Assembly: GCA_944470555.2 (NCBI GenBank)
Contig: OX104132.1
Span: 10,673,755-10,737,754 of the forward strand
Direction of reading: 5' to 3'
DNA from: Heterobilharzia americana
Lineage: Eukaryota > Platyhelminthes > Trematoda > Strigeidida > Schistosomatidae
Length of the DNA stretch: 64,000 nt
This document shows, piece by piece, positions 1 through 10,910 of the stretch (positions within the stretch are counted from its first letter, which is position 1; each line of letters opens with the position of its first letter). The notes under the pieces are model-generated. The model made no database searches. It worked only from the letters and a program-made list of their open reading frames with translations, and had not been told where the DNA came from. A program made the translations under genes and the position numbers.

Positions 1-20
1 TGATTTAACAATTGTTTCAG

Positions 21-176
21 GTGCATGCACTGAATATGGTGAATCATGTAGTAAAACTTTGTTTGACAGATGTTATGGTAGTAATGTGTGTCAGATGCAT
101 ACAGACAGGTCACTCTTATTTGCATAATGGAGAATGCTGCTCAAAAAAATGCCGATTTTCCAAATGTAAAGACTGA
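21..176 (+). pseudogene. Gene A: broken exon 2 of a 12-cysteine secreted peptide (UPF0506-like)
   Basis: A polypyrimidine stretch and CAG acceptor end at base 20, and the exon opens in phase 1 like exon 2 of genes B, C and D. The first part reads ACTEYGESCSKTLFDRC, matching the family opening (Cys, six residues, Cys, S/T-K-T). At about base 86 the frame is lost: the family match continues in the +1 frame as CVRC, then GECCSKKC and a stop at 174-176. Compared with gene C about 32 bp between the fifth and sixth cysteines are missing. Two further cysteines are replaced by tyrosine (the second of the CC pair in the first half, and the second cysteine of the second half). In the original frame a stop comes at 125-127. 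Exon 1 would lie left of the window. A pseudogene or dead tandem copy is by far the simplest reading. Confidence 0.85.
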
Positions 177-292
177 AAAAATACACTTAACTCCAGAAGA
201 TATGGATTTATTCCTCGGAAACCAAATTACAATTATTTTTACTCTTTTTAGGTGAAACTGTATCTTTTCCATGTTGTGAATTCAGAGTTGAG

Positions 293-298
293 AATAAA
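293..298 (+). promoter_or_regulatory. Polyadenylation signal AATAAA downstream of gene A
   Basis: An AATAAA hexamer 117 bp after the pseudogene stop. It fits a former 3' end of gene A, but the hexamer is common in AT-rich DNA. Confidence 0.35.
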
Positions 299-299
299 T

Positions 300-586
300 G
301 ATTTTTTCACTAGATGGAGTTTGTTTATTCATTTATTTCTTTTTTTTATAAGAATTTATTTTTAGTCAGTTTGTTCGTATTGTTGTTTCCTATCAGTGGT
401 TAGACTTAAAGCCAAAAAATATACGGCGACTTTAGAGGCCACCCTAGAAACGATCGACATAACCAATTAGGTTCCTCCATTTTGGTTGAAAAGGCAGATT
501 TTTATAAAATAGAAAAAGTCTGGTTAGTTATTTCAGTTGTTGCTAGGGTGGCCTTTGAATTTGCTCAAAATATAACAAACAAAAAC

Positions 587-658
<72 letters not shown>

Positions 659-1060
659 CCAGTTGGTGTATAAAATGGTGTACATCAAGTGTACAGTTGA
701 AATATAAATTCGAAGGTTTATCATCATTGGCTTAATTTCATTTTCCTTTACTCGGTCAGTCTGGCTTGAGACTTGTAAACGTGATTTACGCTTAACCGTT
801 GTATCAGTACTGTTGATTTACGGTGGTCAAGGCATAACTTTCTCAAAATGCAACCGGATCAGTTTGAGAGAACTGAACTACTGGTTAACTTATTGGATAT
901 ATATCAAGATTCGAGGATTTCGCATATGTAAAAAGACATTACGAAGTTGAAGCAATTATAAAAATCAATCTTCAGATGACAAACATTCGATCAAAAGTAT
1001 TGTGAATATTAGTTGGTAGCCGATAAGTTTTCATGAAGGGATGTAAGTTTAAAGTTTCAT
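300..1060. other. Non-coding, contains a (TA)n microsatellite at about 597-655
   Basis: Apart from the uninterrupted TA dinucleotide run no coding or repeat signal is seen. The minus-strand ORF across the run (533-727) is a Tyr/Ile artefact of the repeat. Confidence 0.7.
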
Positions 1061-1089
1061 CTTTCAAGAGTGATTGCATCAAGATAGTT

Positions 1090-1320
1090 TCCATCATGAA
1101 TTGAAATCAGTTAGAGGAACACTGGAGACCTGGGAGCACTGGACAGTCTTTTCGTCCCAGTATGGATCTCCTCAGCAGTGCGCACCCACAAGCTCTCCAG
1201 GGGTCGAACCCAAGACCTTCGGTTCCCGTGACCAGAACGTTACCATTGATCCACTGAGTCGGAATCGGATGGTTCATATTTCCAACTTCTGTGAATTCAC
1301 GACATAGCCTGATCATCACT
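1090..1320 (-). mobile_element. Second hammerhead SINE family, left (minus) arm of an inverted pair
   Basis: Reverse complement carries a tRNA-like head (B-box-like GGGTTCGACCCC near 1200) and then the family-2 body: CTGAGGA core (near 1180), GGACGAAA (near 1155) and CTGTCCAGTGCTC. Stem II is damaged (GATCC opposite GGAC). It abuts a plus-strand copy at 1330, forming a head-to-head hairpin. Confidence 0.7.
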
Positions 1321-1329
1321 GAGTAATTG

Positions 1330-1540
1330 TCCTTACGGCCACGGAACCTGAAGGTCCCGGGCTGGATCCTTATAACAGTCATGGGTGAGCACCGCTGAGG
1401 AGCCCCATACTAGTAGGAAACAGCTGTCCAGTGCACCCAGGTTTCCAGTGCTGTTCCAACTAATATCAGTTCATGATGAATAGCAACTTGAAGAATTTCT
1501 AGACCCCCACAAACCTCAAATTTGAATATAGTTACATCAG
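1330..1540 (+). mobile_element. Second hammerhead SINE family, right (plus) arm of an inverted pair
   Basis: Shares with other copies the ordered blocks GAACCTGAAGGTC, CTGAGGAG, ACAGCTGTCCAGTGC and the tail ending CCCCACAAACCTC. The ribozyme is damaged: stem II reads GCCCC opposite a shortened GTAGG and the GAC before GAAA is lost. Confidence 0.7.
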
Positions 1541-1974
1541 TTAATTACTGCATATCAAAATCACTACATTGTGGGGGAGTGTTTTACTCCTCAGTAATAA
1601 TTGAGTGCTAACAATGAAATGCCTGTATAGATCTTAAATAAAAGGTATCATTTTTATGATCTGAGTCTTAAGTGAGGTAACAATGAGAGAGTATTGAACG
1701 ATTTGAATGCCTTCAGCTATTTCTAAAAGTGTTTAAACAGTGCGAATAAGTATGTTCAACTACTAAATACACTTTACTGATGTAACTTAGCTTATCGTGT
1801 TGGAAAGCAAGAGGAAGGTATATCCCGGTTTCCGTCTTCTCTACTTTTACTTAGAAGACGTTTATTACAGATATGTTAAACTTACGGCTATACACTACAC
1901 TACCTTACTAAGATGTACTATGTAGGTATAGGCAATCAATCAATTCATTTTTGTCGTCAAAACTACATTTTGGA

Positions 1975-2265
1975 AATTTTTCAAGTTGTTATTCATCGTA
2001 GACTGACATCAATTGGAGGAACAAAGGAAATCTGAGAGTACTAGACAGCTGTTTCGTCCAACTAGTATGGGGCTCTTCAGTAGGCCGCGGGTTCGATCTC
2101 TGGCGGGGTCGTGGGTGCGCATTGCTGAAGAGTCCCACATTAGTTGGACGAAACAGTTGTCCAGTGCTCTCAGGTTTTCTTAGTTCCTCCAACTGCTGTC
2201 AGTCTACGATGAATAACAATTTTAAATATTTCCAAATCTTCACAACTCCCTCAAAATTCAATTTT
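1975..2265 (+). mobile_element. Second hammerhead SINE family copy with short inverted left arm
   Basis: Left of about 2090 is a truncated minus arm (tail of the element and its ribozyme region). To the right is a plus copy, 5'-truncated inside the tRNA-like head but with the B-box-like GGGTTCGATCTC, the ribozyme (see 2117-2172) and the complete tail ending CACAACTCCCTC. Confidence 0.75.
2117..2172 (+). ncRNA. Hammerhead ribozyme, family 2, core intact
   Basis: All conserved positions of a hammerhead are present: CTGAAGA (N7 is A, allowed) at 2125, stem II GTCC/GGAC, GAAA, and cleavage triplet GTC. Stem I pairs GCATTG before the core with CAGTGC after the cleavage site (one G-U). Stem III is only A-U and C-G closing the tetraloop AGTT, the same minimal plan as the Smα ribozyme. 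This is read from sequence; self-cleavage is inferred. Confidence 0.7.
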
Positions 2266-3665
2266 GGAAAGAGATTTTGAACTTAGGCGAAATTGGACTA
2301 CTTCTCTTAGTCATGAATAAAAATCAATAATAAGTCTTAGAATATACAAACTATTTAATCAAAACTTCTAATTGAGTCTGAAATGAAGAACTCATGTAAA
2401 GACTTTAGCTTGATTGGATTCAAAGAATATTCTTTTTTCGATGACTATTTCTTCAGATCCTAAAGTTATAAGCATAGATTGTGTCATTTTGTGTCAAAAC
2501 CATTGAATATCATTTAACACTTTGTTAATAACATTATATAGCTCAGGAGGTCTCTTCAGGAAAGTCTTGTATGAAGAGTAATGTCAGAATCAATTGTTAC
2601 TGGGATTCAGTTCAAAATAACTGATTATCTATACGGTTATACTTCTTATGTAGTACTATAAGGTGATAGTTGAATCAAAAAATGGCGAAGATGTGTAGGA
2701 CAGCTAGATACAATAGACAAAGATGAATAATCTGAGGAATAATAGCTTGATAGAGTGTTTCTGATAGAGGAGAACAAAACTAGGTCAAGAGAAAGTAATA
2801 CAATTATCGCAGGGATGAGGAAATAGAGTAGGAGGGTACTGCAATGGGGAAACTACCTTTATCCAACAAATAACTCAGGCTGTTCACTCCTAATTGCTGC
2901 CATTTCTGTAATTTAAATGATTCGAAGCCAGATATCCTTACCATTTTGAGAAAGACTGGGTAAATAAAAAGAGGAATCACCTATTCACACCTACTGTAAG
3001 GTTCGTTTGAATAAGATGCGCTAATATAGAGATAGTATAGGTTTTTACAACACTCTAACCACCCCAAGAGGTGTTTGCGAGCACGGAATAGTCAAATTCC
3101 AAGAGCAACAGACAACATAACTGGCTCCACAATAGCAGTTGAACTAATGAACACAACAGGAAGTGACCAGTTTAGGCAATTCCTCCATCAATCTGCGTCA
3201 ACGGTGGGTAACTTGTAATATAATGACATTAAGTTGATTTATATAGTTTATGAATTAATACCACACTACCTATCATATGATCTCTAAACTGTTTTAGAAT
3301 GGATAACGGTTTTCTGTTAACTGTTGGAATGTATTTTCTTGTATTGTATAAAGTCATCAATTCCTCCTGAATTACATTTCTCATCAATGTAGGATAAACT
3401 TATGTTGAACAGTTTTCAAGAGTTTCCTTTTTCTTTCTGGCATGAATTAGAGAATGTATAAAATCAGTTATCAATACTTCCGGTAATTACTTAAACATAA
3501 ATAAAGAATTAATTGTTCACAGTTATAAGTATTAATTGACGATGCTTTATTGATAAGAGAATGTTCAAATCTGATTAGAACAATTGTAAATAATCACTTT
3601 TCTAGTGTTACATACCCTAAATTTACTACAGTTAACTTCTGGACAAATACACGTACATTTAGGCT
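2266..3665. other. Non-coding, no feature recognised
   Basis: AT-rich, no ORF or repeat that I can assign. It probably lies between genes A and B. Confidence 0.6.
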
Positions 3666-3666
3666 A

Positions 3667-3671
<5 letters not shown>

Positions 3672-3728
<57 letters not shown>
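3672..3728. repeat. (TA)n microsatellite just upstream of gene B
   Basis: About 28 uninterrupted TA units ending 59 bp before the gene B start codon. Any TATA element for gene B would be embedded in or next to this tract. Confidence 0.9.
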
Positions 3729-3733
<5 letters not shown>

Positions 3734-3786
3734 TTCCCTGGGGTAACCTTTAGAAAAGTTTTGATTATACTCAGGGTTGGAAAAAA

Positions 3787-3856
3787 ATGATGGTGTATAC
3801 TTCTGTTCTCTTCTTTTCAATTCTTATGATTTCATGGTCTAGTAGTCAAGCAAAAA
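3787..3856 (+). CDS. Gene B exon 1: signal peptide of secreted double-knottin-like peptide
   Basis: The exon encodes 23 residues: a Met-Met start, a hydrophobic core (VLFFSILMISW) and a small-residue cleavage region ending SQA-K, a typical secretory signal. It ends one base into a codon at a GTAAG donor (3857), so the intron is phase 1. Joining to the acceptor at 9371-9372 makes the junction codon AAT (Asn), giving an 85-residue precursor. The second Met (3790) could also be the start. Exon length (70 nt), phase and donor are identical in genes C and D, the main reason for pairing this exon with 9373-9560. No other coding sequence lies between them except PLE fragments. Confidence 0.82.
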
Positions 3857-4477
3857 GTAAGATAAAGATTTCATTTTATATCAAAAATTATTTATTTATT
3901 CATAATTTTATATTAAAATATTATTATTATTATTATTATTGTTATTACAATTATTTATTTCATGGTTATCAATCTTAATTTTTCGAAAGATATACATTTG
4001 TATCTTCAACTTAATGAAAATGAAATGCATTCAACAATTATATGCATGTTCATATGATTGGCAATTTCACCACCTATGTTGTCTGAAGGATGTTGATACT
4101 TACCTGTCCATTCAAACCTTGATAAGTCAGGCTGAATTTGAACTCATTAATCATCTGCTAAAAGTCAACAGTGTTTAGACTGATTGAATCACAGCTTTAC
4201 TACATCGGTTACAAGGTGATATACTGCTGTAGACAAGCTTTATATTTTTAATGAAGTTATAGAAATTATAGAATGGATTTGATGATAAATTGACGCTTAA
4301 AAGTGTAAGAATACCTCCCTCCCTAGCATATTTACTTTGAAAACAACCGCTGAATAATGGTCAGTTAATGGTAAAATAATAACAGTTCTGAATAGAATAT
4401 TACAACACGAAAAGAATATTGAAGAAACTAAAATAAAGAGTTTGGAAACTTGTTAAAATATATCCTATTTTTGTTAA

Positions 4478-4800
4478 TGATGGACAGTGGGTAGCAGTAG
4501 AATCCACGATGAGCATTTCGTCCTATTTTGGACTCACTGGTTGGCTGGATATACCTGCTTCGGAGTGAGTGATATTGTTCCCACAGGGATTCCAACTCGA
4601 GAGTGATCGCTTCAAACGCCATCGCGTTGTCCACTACACCACCGAGCCACGATAGCCGCTTCTTGTGCGATGGGTATTGTTTTTGGTATAATTGTTTTTG
4701 TATGATACCGTCGTTGATTGGACCGAATTGGTCGGTCTCTATTGACATATGGGCTCCTGTGCGGATACCTTGATATTGTCAGTGTTCTAATTATCTTAAT
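4478..4800 (-). mobile_element. Smα-like tRNA/hammerhead element (minus), left arm of inverted pair
   Basis: Reverse complement shows the element in order: tRNA-like promoter (near 4650-4610), spacer, ribozyme region (GGACGAAA near 4520) and tail. The catalytic core is destroyed, reading CAGTGAG where CTGACGAG is expected. The copy continues beyond one unit into a second partial unit (4700-4800), as in head-to-tail multimers. It lies in the gene B intron. Confidence 0.75.
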
Positions 4801-4810
4801 GATGGTTGTA

Positions 4811-5065
4811 GTAGTGGATAAGGCGCTTGCGTTTGAAACGATCACTCCCCGAGTCCGAGTCCCGGTGGGAACAATATCACCCACTGGTACATCCAGCTGA
4901 CGAGTCCCAAATAAGACGAAATACGCATCCTGGATTCCACTGTTAGCCATGATCCATCATTATTATAATTATAACGTTGGTAATGTCGAAGCATCCGCAC
5001 AGGAGCCTATATACCAATAAAGACCGGTCAATTCAGTCCAATCAAAGACGGTATCATATAAAACA
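4811..5065 (+). mobile_element. Smα-like tRNA/hammerhead element (plus), right arm of inverted pair
   Basis: Begins inside the A box (AGTGGATAAGGCG), has a B-box-like GAGTCCGAGTCCC, a hammerhead at 4889-4943 and the downstream part of the unit to 5065 (ends CCAATCAAAGACGG). It follows the minus copy directly. Confidence 0.8.
4889..4943 (+). ncRNA. Hammerhead ribozyme, Smα type, core intact
   Basis: CTGACGA at 4897, stem II GTCC with AGAC (one mismatch), GAAA, a stem III of two A-U pairs around ACGC, and an ATC cleavage triplet followed by CTGGATTCC. Stem I pairs ATCCAG with CTGGAT. The layout is that of the well-studied schistosome hammerhead. Confidence 0.75.
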
Positions 5066-5309
5066 CTTATACTATATCCTACTTTGATTGTTCAGTTAAA
5101 CAGTGGAAGATGATGATGATGATGAAATGCTTCTAAGATTTATTCAATGAAATTTTTACTAAGTATTGGTAGATTTTATGATGAGAACTGTTTGTTGGGT
5201 ATATTGAAAGTTAAAGGAATTCTCATAGATATAATGTAAATCTTAAAGGTTAAATAACAACTGAGTGTTTTGTGATGCAAGCAAACATTTAGATAAATAT
5301 AGACTAAGT

Positions 5310-5690
5310 GAATGTAGTAATGATACTTGTAAGTTCCCGTTACTAAACAGCGTCGAACTGCCCGACCTCTGTTGGCAGATAGGCTCCTATGCAGATGGCT
5401 CGATATTATTGATTATTTATGATGTCATATTGATCTTGATGACTAGCAGAGAAAATTACAAGTATTATTACAACAAATGATATCCCCTGCACAAGATGTG
5501 GCTATCGTGACGCAGTGGCTTAATGGATAACGCTGTGGCATTGAAAGCGAAAGGTAATGGGTTAGAGCTACAGTAAGAACAACATCACTTACTTGAATGG
5601 AGGTACATCTAGTTGACAAGCCCCAAGTAGAACGAAATGCGCTTTCTGAATTCCTCTACTGGTTACCAAGTTCATTATAACATTAGCGAA
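5310..5690. mobile_element. Degraded Smα-like inverted pair (minus 5310-5470, plus 5495-5690)
   Basis: The left part resembles the tail of the element on the minus strand (CCGACCTCTGTTGGCAGATAG). The right part is plus (GTGGCTTAATGGATAACGC A-box-like, then TTGACAAG...GAACGAAATGCGC in the ribozyme place). The core is mutated (TTGACAA), so cleavage is not expected. A related sequence exists at 15270-15800. Confidence 0.6.
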
Positions 5691-6369
5691 TGTGGTTATA
5701 AAAACTATACAACCTGTATAAATGTATTCTTTAATTAAAAATTTATTGGAAATACAACACACTGATAAGCTGTTTTACTTCTGGGGTTGAGTTAATTCAA
5801 GTACATCAACACATCAAGGTGAGCTTTGGATGAATTCACAAGTTACTCGGTGTTTAGATCACTGTAACCAGCTTTAACTCAGAGTTCTCACAGTGAACAT
5901 AGATTTTTTATGAAGTTGCCCTATTCATTGTAAGGGATTTCCATACAAATCTTTCAGGATTACACTGCACAGTATTACCAATGTACTTCTTGAAATAAGG
6001 ATAAGTTGTGCATTATAATTTGCTGCCAGCTGTCATAGCAAAAGCTGACATTTGCAACAGTTGTATGATTTACACATCGAGTAACTGGAATCCTATCAAA
6101 GTTTTACTTTTAAACTGAGCAGTTGAGAAATCAGTTAGTAATATCTGATGTACAAGAGAGTGAGGATACACTTTCAAAGAAGAGTTTGGTATGAACTGAG
6201 TAAATCTACAAAACGCCTAAGTGAGTTGAAATCCAGCTCTTTTTAAAGTTCCGAAAGTTCTAGTGAGTAGTTGTGACCTGTAGAGTTAACAAAGTCACGA
6301 TTTAGGACTGCTGTTCACCTATGACATTGGATGATGGATGCAGGTTATCGTGACGTTACAGAAGTCATA

Positions 6370-6560
6370 AAATGTGGACTATCAAACATAATGGCTAAGT
6401 GGTCTAGTAGTCACTGTAACATATGACTTTTCTGGGATAAACTCCTCACTAGATTGTTAGTGATCTCTGCTGAGAAGCATCATACTGCAGCGAAAAGATG
6501 CCCAGTATTTCAAGGTTTCCAATGGTTCTTCAAATAATGTCAATGTATGATAAAAACTAC
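6370..6560 (+). mobile_element. Old, degraded family-2 hammerhead SINE
   Basis: Block order matches family 2: an A-box-like TGGTCTAGTAG, CTGAGAAGCATCATACTG, GCGAAAAGATGCCCAGT and GGTTTCCAATGGTTCTTC. The core and stem II are mutated. Confidence 0.5.
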
Positions 6561-7846
6561 TTTGACCTTGTACACTTTGCTAGAATGATAAATGTAGCTT
6601 GAAAGATTCGAAAAATAATGAACATATTTAACTCTTGTTCGAAATTTAAATATAATATTTATGTGGTAATAATTTTTACATTGTCCTAGGAAATATTGAA
6701 GAAATTATCGGTAATCACTTTTTTGATTCATGAGTATGGTTGTGTTTCATGCATAAGTGTTCACCTGTAATCGTCTAAATCATGTTGTTTCCTGTCTCTT
6801 TTTTCCTTGAAGACTGAACACAAATATGGCTTAGGTATGAAGTTTGAAATTTTGCTTACAAGACTAAGCTAGATTGTAGTGGTTTAGTAGACTTGACTCA
6901 ATGAAGTAGTTTGATGAAATGAGTTTGAGAGGAAACCTAAGTCACATCAGGATTTAAATGGATAGACTTCGAGTTATTGGTCTGATGCTCAGCTGACCTA
7001 GACAACAGATCCATTGGCTGTTTAATTCCCAGTTTCATTTCAATGATTAAGTATCTCATCTGGTTACATCATGAATTGACTACATGAAACTGAGAACTTA
7101 TGAATAGTTAGATGTTGGATCTCTTCGTTTAACTATGAATCCTGTCGTGAACAAGATTTACTTACAGCTTGCAACCCGATTTGGATGCATTTAACACTAA
7201 ATAAGCAAAACGTTATTTCAGTGTGCATAAACCAATTAATCTTAGTCAGACTGTATGAACTGAGGCAATTTATATGCAAATCAACTGATTAACTAGTGAC
7301 ATCTTAAAGTCAGATTATTATCAGTTATGAAAACTTGTAAGTTTACTCTACCACTAGTTGAGCACAACTAGAAACGATTGATGTCACATGGCAGAGAAAA
7401 GGTAAGGAATAGATCTAGAGACTTTTTCTTTTCTCATTTAATGAACAAACTGAGACTGCAACACCATATTCAACATATACATTTGAAATATTTTGAATAG
7501 GAAACTATATCAAATATCAGAGGCACCAGAACTGGCCTAGAAACAGACATATATCTATCAATAAAGTTCGCATTGTTGCTACTGAGCTAAATGATATGAA
7601 ACTGTGTTATAGCCCCTTTTTTGATGTAAGTTGTTGAGCATCAGTTAGTGAAAGTCTGCATTTCGGTATTCACTAAACAAGATATTTCTTCGTTTAGTCA
7701 TGACTTGAAATAAACTTGATGATAAACTCTTTACTTCCAATATTGATTGATAAGCATTGTATGCAATCTATGAAATAAATAATACGATTTTCTTGAAAAT
7801 TACTAATGAGTAGCAATAAACATTTTGATTAATATAATTTTTTCCA
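6561..7846. other. Gene B intron, no feature recognised
   Basis: No ORF, known repeat or splice-flanked cysteine-rich exon seen on either strand. Confidence 0.55.
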
Positions 7847-8617
7847 TATTACATTTGTTTATTTGATATAAAGCGCACAGTGATACAGTATTATTTACTT
7901 GATTACGTTTCGAGCATAAATTATCATTGCTCATAATCATATCAATGTAATCACACTTCTTTCGATATCTGATTTTATAGTCCTGTCACCTGATCTCTCT
8001 TTGTTTTTTGTTTTTTAATTGGTAGTAAAGTTTTCCATATCTCTGGTATAGGTGTTGCGTCATTCCTATTACATGTGTTGGGTGTGGATTCGATGAACAA
8101 AGATTCACTAATTAATCTCTCTCTCCACCTAGCTATATTAGACTTAAGTACAGTGGTTTTGTCCCACCCTATTGTGTGGTTGTGTGTTAATGAATGTAAT
8201 GCAATGGCTGAGTGTTTTTCTAGGTTATTGATCTTATTGGGGTCTGCCGTTCTATGTTTAGCTAAATTCCTGTGTTCTGTTAATCTAACTGACCCCAACC
8301 GGCAAGTTTGACCTATGTATTTGACTTCACAGTCATTACATGGAATTTGGTAGATTATATTATTTTGCTTAATTGGTTCTATCGGATCTTTTAGCCGACA
8401 AAGCTTACCTCTAAGTGAGTTTGTTGGTTTAAATGCCACCCTAATTCCAACCTTGTTGAGAATCCTACGTATGGTTTCTGATGTTCCTTCCTTGTATGGT
8501 ATCACAATAGAGGTGTTGATTTCCTTTCTACTTATGTTGTCACTATTATTTGTATTTGTATTAGTGTTATTATTTTGCTTCTTATGTGTCCGTGCGAATT
8601 TTTTAATAAAATGATGG
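7847..8617 (-). mobile_element. Penelope-like element 3' end with GIY-YIG endonuclease, left arm
   Basis: The minus reading frame 8628-7975 (217 codons) contains the PLE linker EGTSETIRRILNKVGIRV and a GIY-YIG domain (IPCNDC, KYIGQT, then R and TEH). It ends in DQVTGL and a stop, followed by about 130 bp of 3' untranslated sequence. The reverse transcriptase half is missing, so the copy is 5'-truncated. The arm 7847-8491 is repeated almost base for base in opposite orientation at 8618-9263; the left copy extends 126 bp further 5'. Not a host gene. Confidence 0.88.
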
Positions 8618-9263
8618 GGAAGGAACATCAGAAACCATACGTAGGATTCTCAACAAGGTTGGAATTAGGGTGGCATTTAAACCAACAAACTCACTTAGAG
8701 GTAAGCTTTGTCGGCTAAAAGATCCGATAGAACCAATTAAGCAGAATAATATAATCTACCAAATTCCATGTAATGACTGTGACGTCAAATACATAGGTCA
8801 AACTTGCCGGTTGGGGTCAGTTAGATTAACAGAACACAGGAATTTAGCTAAACATAGAACGGCAGACCCCAATAAGATCAATAACCTAGAAAAACACTCA
8901 GCCATTGCATTACATTCATTAACACACAACCACACAATAGGGTGGGACAAAACCACTGTACTTAAGTCTAATATAGCTAGGTGGAGAGAGAGATTAATTA
9001 GTGAATCTTTGTTCATCGAATCCACACCCAACACACGTAATAGGAATGACGCAACACCTATACCAGAGATATGGAAAACTTTACTACCAATTAAAAAACA
9101 AAAAACAAAGAGAGATCAGGTGACAGGACTATAAAATCAGATATCGAAAGAAGTGTGATTACATTGATATGATTATGAGCAATGATAATTTATGCTCGAA
9201 ACGTAATCAAGTAAATAATACTGTATCACTGTGCGCTTTATATCAAATAAACAAATGTAATAT
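8618..9263 (+). mobile_element. Penelope-like element 3' end with GIY-YIG endonuclease, right arm
   Basis: Mirror copy of 7847-8491. The frame stays open from 8618 to the stop at 9132-9134 and contains the same linker and YIGQT endonuclease motif. The codon differences seen are CNDCD for CNDCE and NTRN for NTCN. Its 3' end is 110 bp upstream of gene B exon 2. Confidence 0.88.
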
Positions 9264-9372
9264 GGAATTACATTCTACCACAGTGCCCAAGTTTTTCACT
9301 TATAATATAATTTTTCTTACATATATTATAACTCATAATATAAATGTATTTCTATATAACTTACAAATTTAG

Positions 9373-9560
9373 ATTGTCGTTTCATTGGAGAGAAATGTAG
9401 CAAAACAGTATTTGAAAGATGTTGTGGAGAATCTATGTGTCAATTATCTTCACTATTTCATGGTATATGTGTAAAATGTCTTAAAACAGGTTCTATTTGT
9501 GTACAAGATAAAAACTGTTGTTCACATAAATGTGAATGGGGAAAATGTAAAAATCTGTAG
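9373..9560 (+). CDS. Gene B exon 2: mature 12-cysteine double-knottin-like peptide
   Basis: Follows a TTTAG acceptor at 9372. After the split Asn codon the peptide starts at once with cysteine 1 (CRFIGEKC) and ends EWGKCKNL with a stop at 9558-9560. Cysteine spacing is C-6-C-7-CC-4-C-9-C, two residues, then C-6-C-5-CC-3-C-4-C. Each half has the I-II-(III-IV)-V-VI order of an inhibitor cystine knot. The opening resembles schistosome UPF0506 proteins (family recalled, not searched). Expected product: small secreted disulfide-rich peptide; target or activity unknown. No frameshift or stop, so it looks functional. Confidence 0.87.
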
Positions 9561-9658
9561 TAATATTCAATTCAATTTTATTGTTTTAGTCTATTTATTA
9601 GCAGTAATTAATTTTTAGATTGTAATTCAATAGTTAATTATATTTTAATCATAATGGT

Positions 9659-9664
9659 AATAAA
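9659..9664 (+). promoter_or_regulatory. Polyadenylation signal AATAAA of gene B
   Basis: The hexamer lies 99 bp after the gene B stop codon. Confidence 0.5.
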
Positions 9665-9719
9665 AATGTTTATAACCTGTTCTCATCAATATTTTAACAG
9701 TTTTAATATCAATCAATGC

Positions 9720-9985
9720 TATCCAATCAACGACGGGCCCGGGGTGGGGGGGGAATATAAGCAACAATATTTTAAAACTATACCCATCACACAAGAAGTG
9801 ACTATCGTGACTCGGTGGTCTAGTGGATAACGTTCTGGCGTTTGAAGCAATCAGTCTCGAGTTTGAGCTACAGTGGTGAACAACACCATTCACTGGAAGG
9901 CTGGCACATTTGGTTGATCAGTCCTGAATAGGACGAAACACATGTCTTGGATTCTACTGCCAGCTACTATCCATCATAAACATAT
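9720..9985 (+). mobile_element. Smα-like tRNA/hammerhead element (plus)
   Basis: Starts with the junction CCAATCAACGACGG, then the tRNA-like region (CGGTGGTCTAGTGGATAACG, B-box region degraded) and ribozyme region. The core reads TTGATCAG instead of CTGACGAG, so it is probably inactive although GGACGAAAC and the ATGTC site remain. A GC-rich tract interrupts it near 9735-9752. Confidence 0.75.
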
Positions 9986-10224
9986 GATTATCAAATGCTT
10001 TGAGTGATTATATTTATCTTCGAACTTTATTTTCACTGAAGATGGCTTTAAGGTTGTTCTCTGAAATAAAGCTCATAGACCAGGGTCATTAAGTTTTCAA
10101 GGCTTCTTATTAGTATATTTGCTACATGGAATACATATTACTGTGTTGTATAAGTTGGGTAGATTTTGTTATTGGTAAAAAGAACAAAGATCAACATGGT
10201 ATCTATTATATTTTGATTTGCGCT

Positions 10225-10640
10225 TGACTCGGTTGACTTTTGCCAATCTACGACCGTATGTGTCCCCTCTGCGATATCCGACTACCTATTAAGGGTTTAA
10301 TGTAATGCATACAAGTTCACTCTGTTCCACTGTATGACTGTGAAAAATGGCTATTAAAGATAGTGGATCTAAGAACGCTTCAGGTGTTTGACTACCAATG
10401 TCTTTGTAGTATAAGCCATGTTTCGTGGTGTCACCACGCGAGTGACGCAGAAGTCAAGTGTAGAATTTTAGGCAGAAAAGGAAAATCTTTTGATGTGGTT
10501 GTGAAACTTTATCGACTGAAATGGTTGGGACATTTATTACGCTCGCCTACTCACAGTCTTCATCACTGAGTAATGTTAAACGAAGTAGATTCAGGATGGA
10601 AAAGGCTCGGAGTGGTTAGACTAAAACATGGCATCACCAC
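10225..10640 (+). mobile_element. Non-LTR retrotransposon remnant, 3' part of ORF
   Basis: Contains, with frameshifts and stops, the order LTFANLRPYVSPLRYP, KNASGV, then LRTLQVFDYQCLCSISHVSW and LYRLKWLGHLLRSPTHSLHH. This is the region after the reverse transcriptase of a trematode LINE, the same family as 37170-38340. The clade is not assigned. Confidence 0.75.
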
Positions 10641-10654
10641 CTGAAGTGTGTGAC

Positions 10655-10910
10655 TGTTCATCATCATCATCATCGGCGAAATCCAAATCTTATTCTGGCG
10701 TCTTTCCACCACATCGGTCAAACAGCGTATACTCATCTTCTCACAACTGTCTGTTGCATGGTCCAGTCCACTGCAGTCGACCACAATCAGCAAGATGATC
10801 GGTGATGGTAGGCGGCAACCTTGTATTACTCCTATCTACTGTCTTCACTTCAAACGCTTCACTGATTTTTCCATCATGAATCACTCGGCATGTGGCGTCA
10901 TCACATGGCT
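10655..10910 (-). mobile_element. RTE-type retrotransposon fragment (RT motif region)
   Basis: Reverse complement reads through the RT active site region: DLDFADD, followed by a short GAT expansion. It is nearly identical to 24770-25010, in the same orientation. Confidence 0.75.

Noticed and set aside
533..727. 64-codon ORF on the minus strand rich in Tyr and Ile
   Set aside because: Produced by the (TA)n microsatellite.
7975..9134. Host GIY-YIG nuclease gene
   Set aside because: Two mirror-image truncated copies with PLE linker motif and PLE 3' end; a mobile element is the better explanation.
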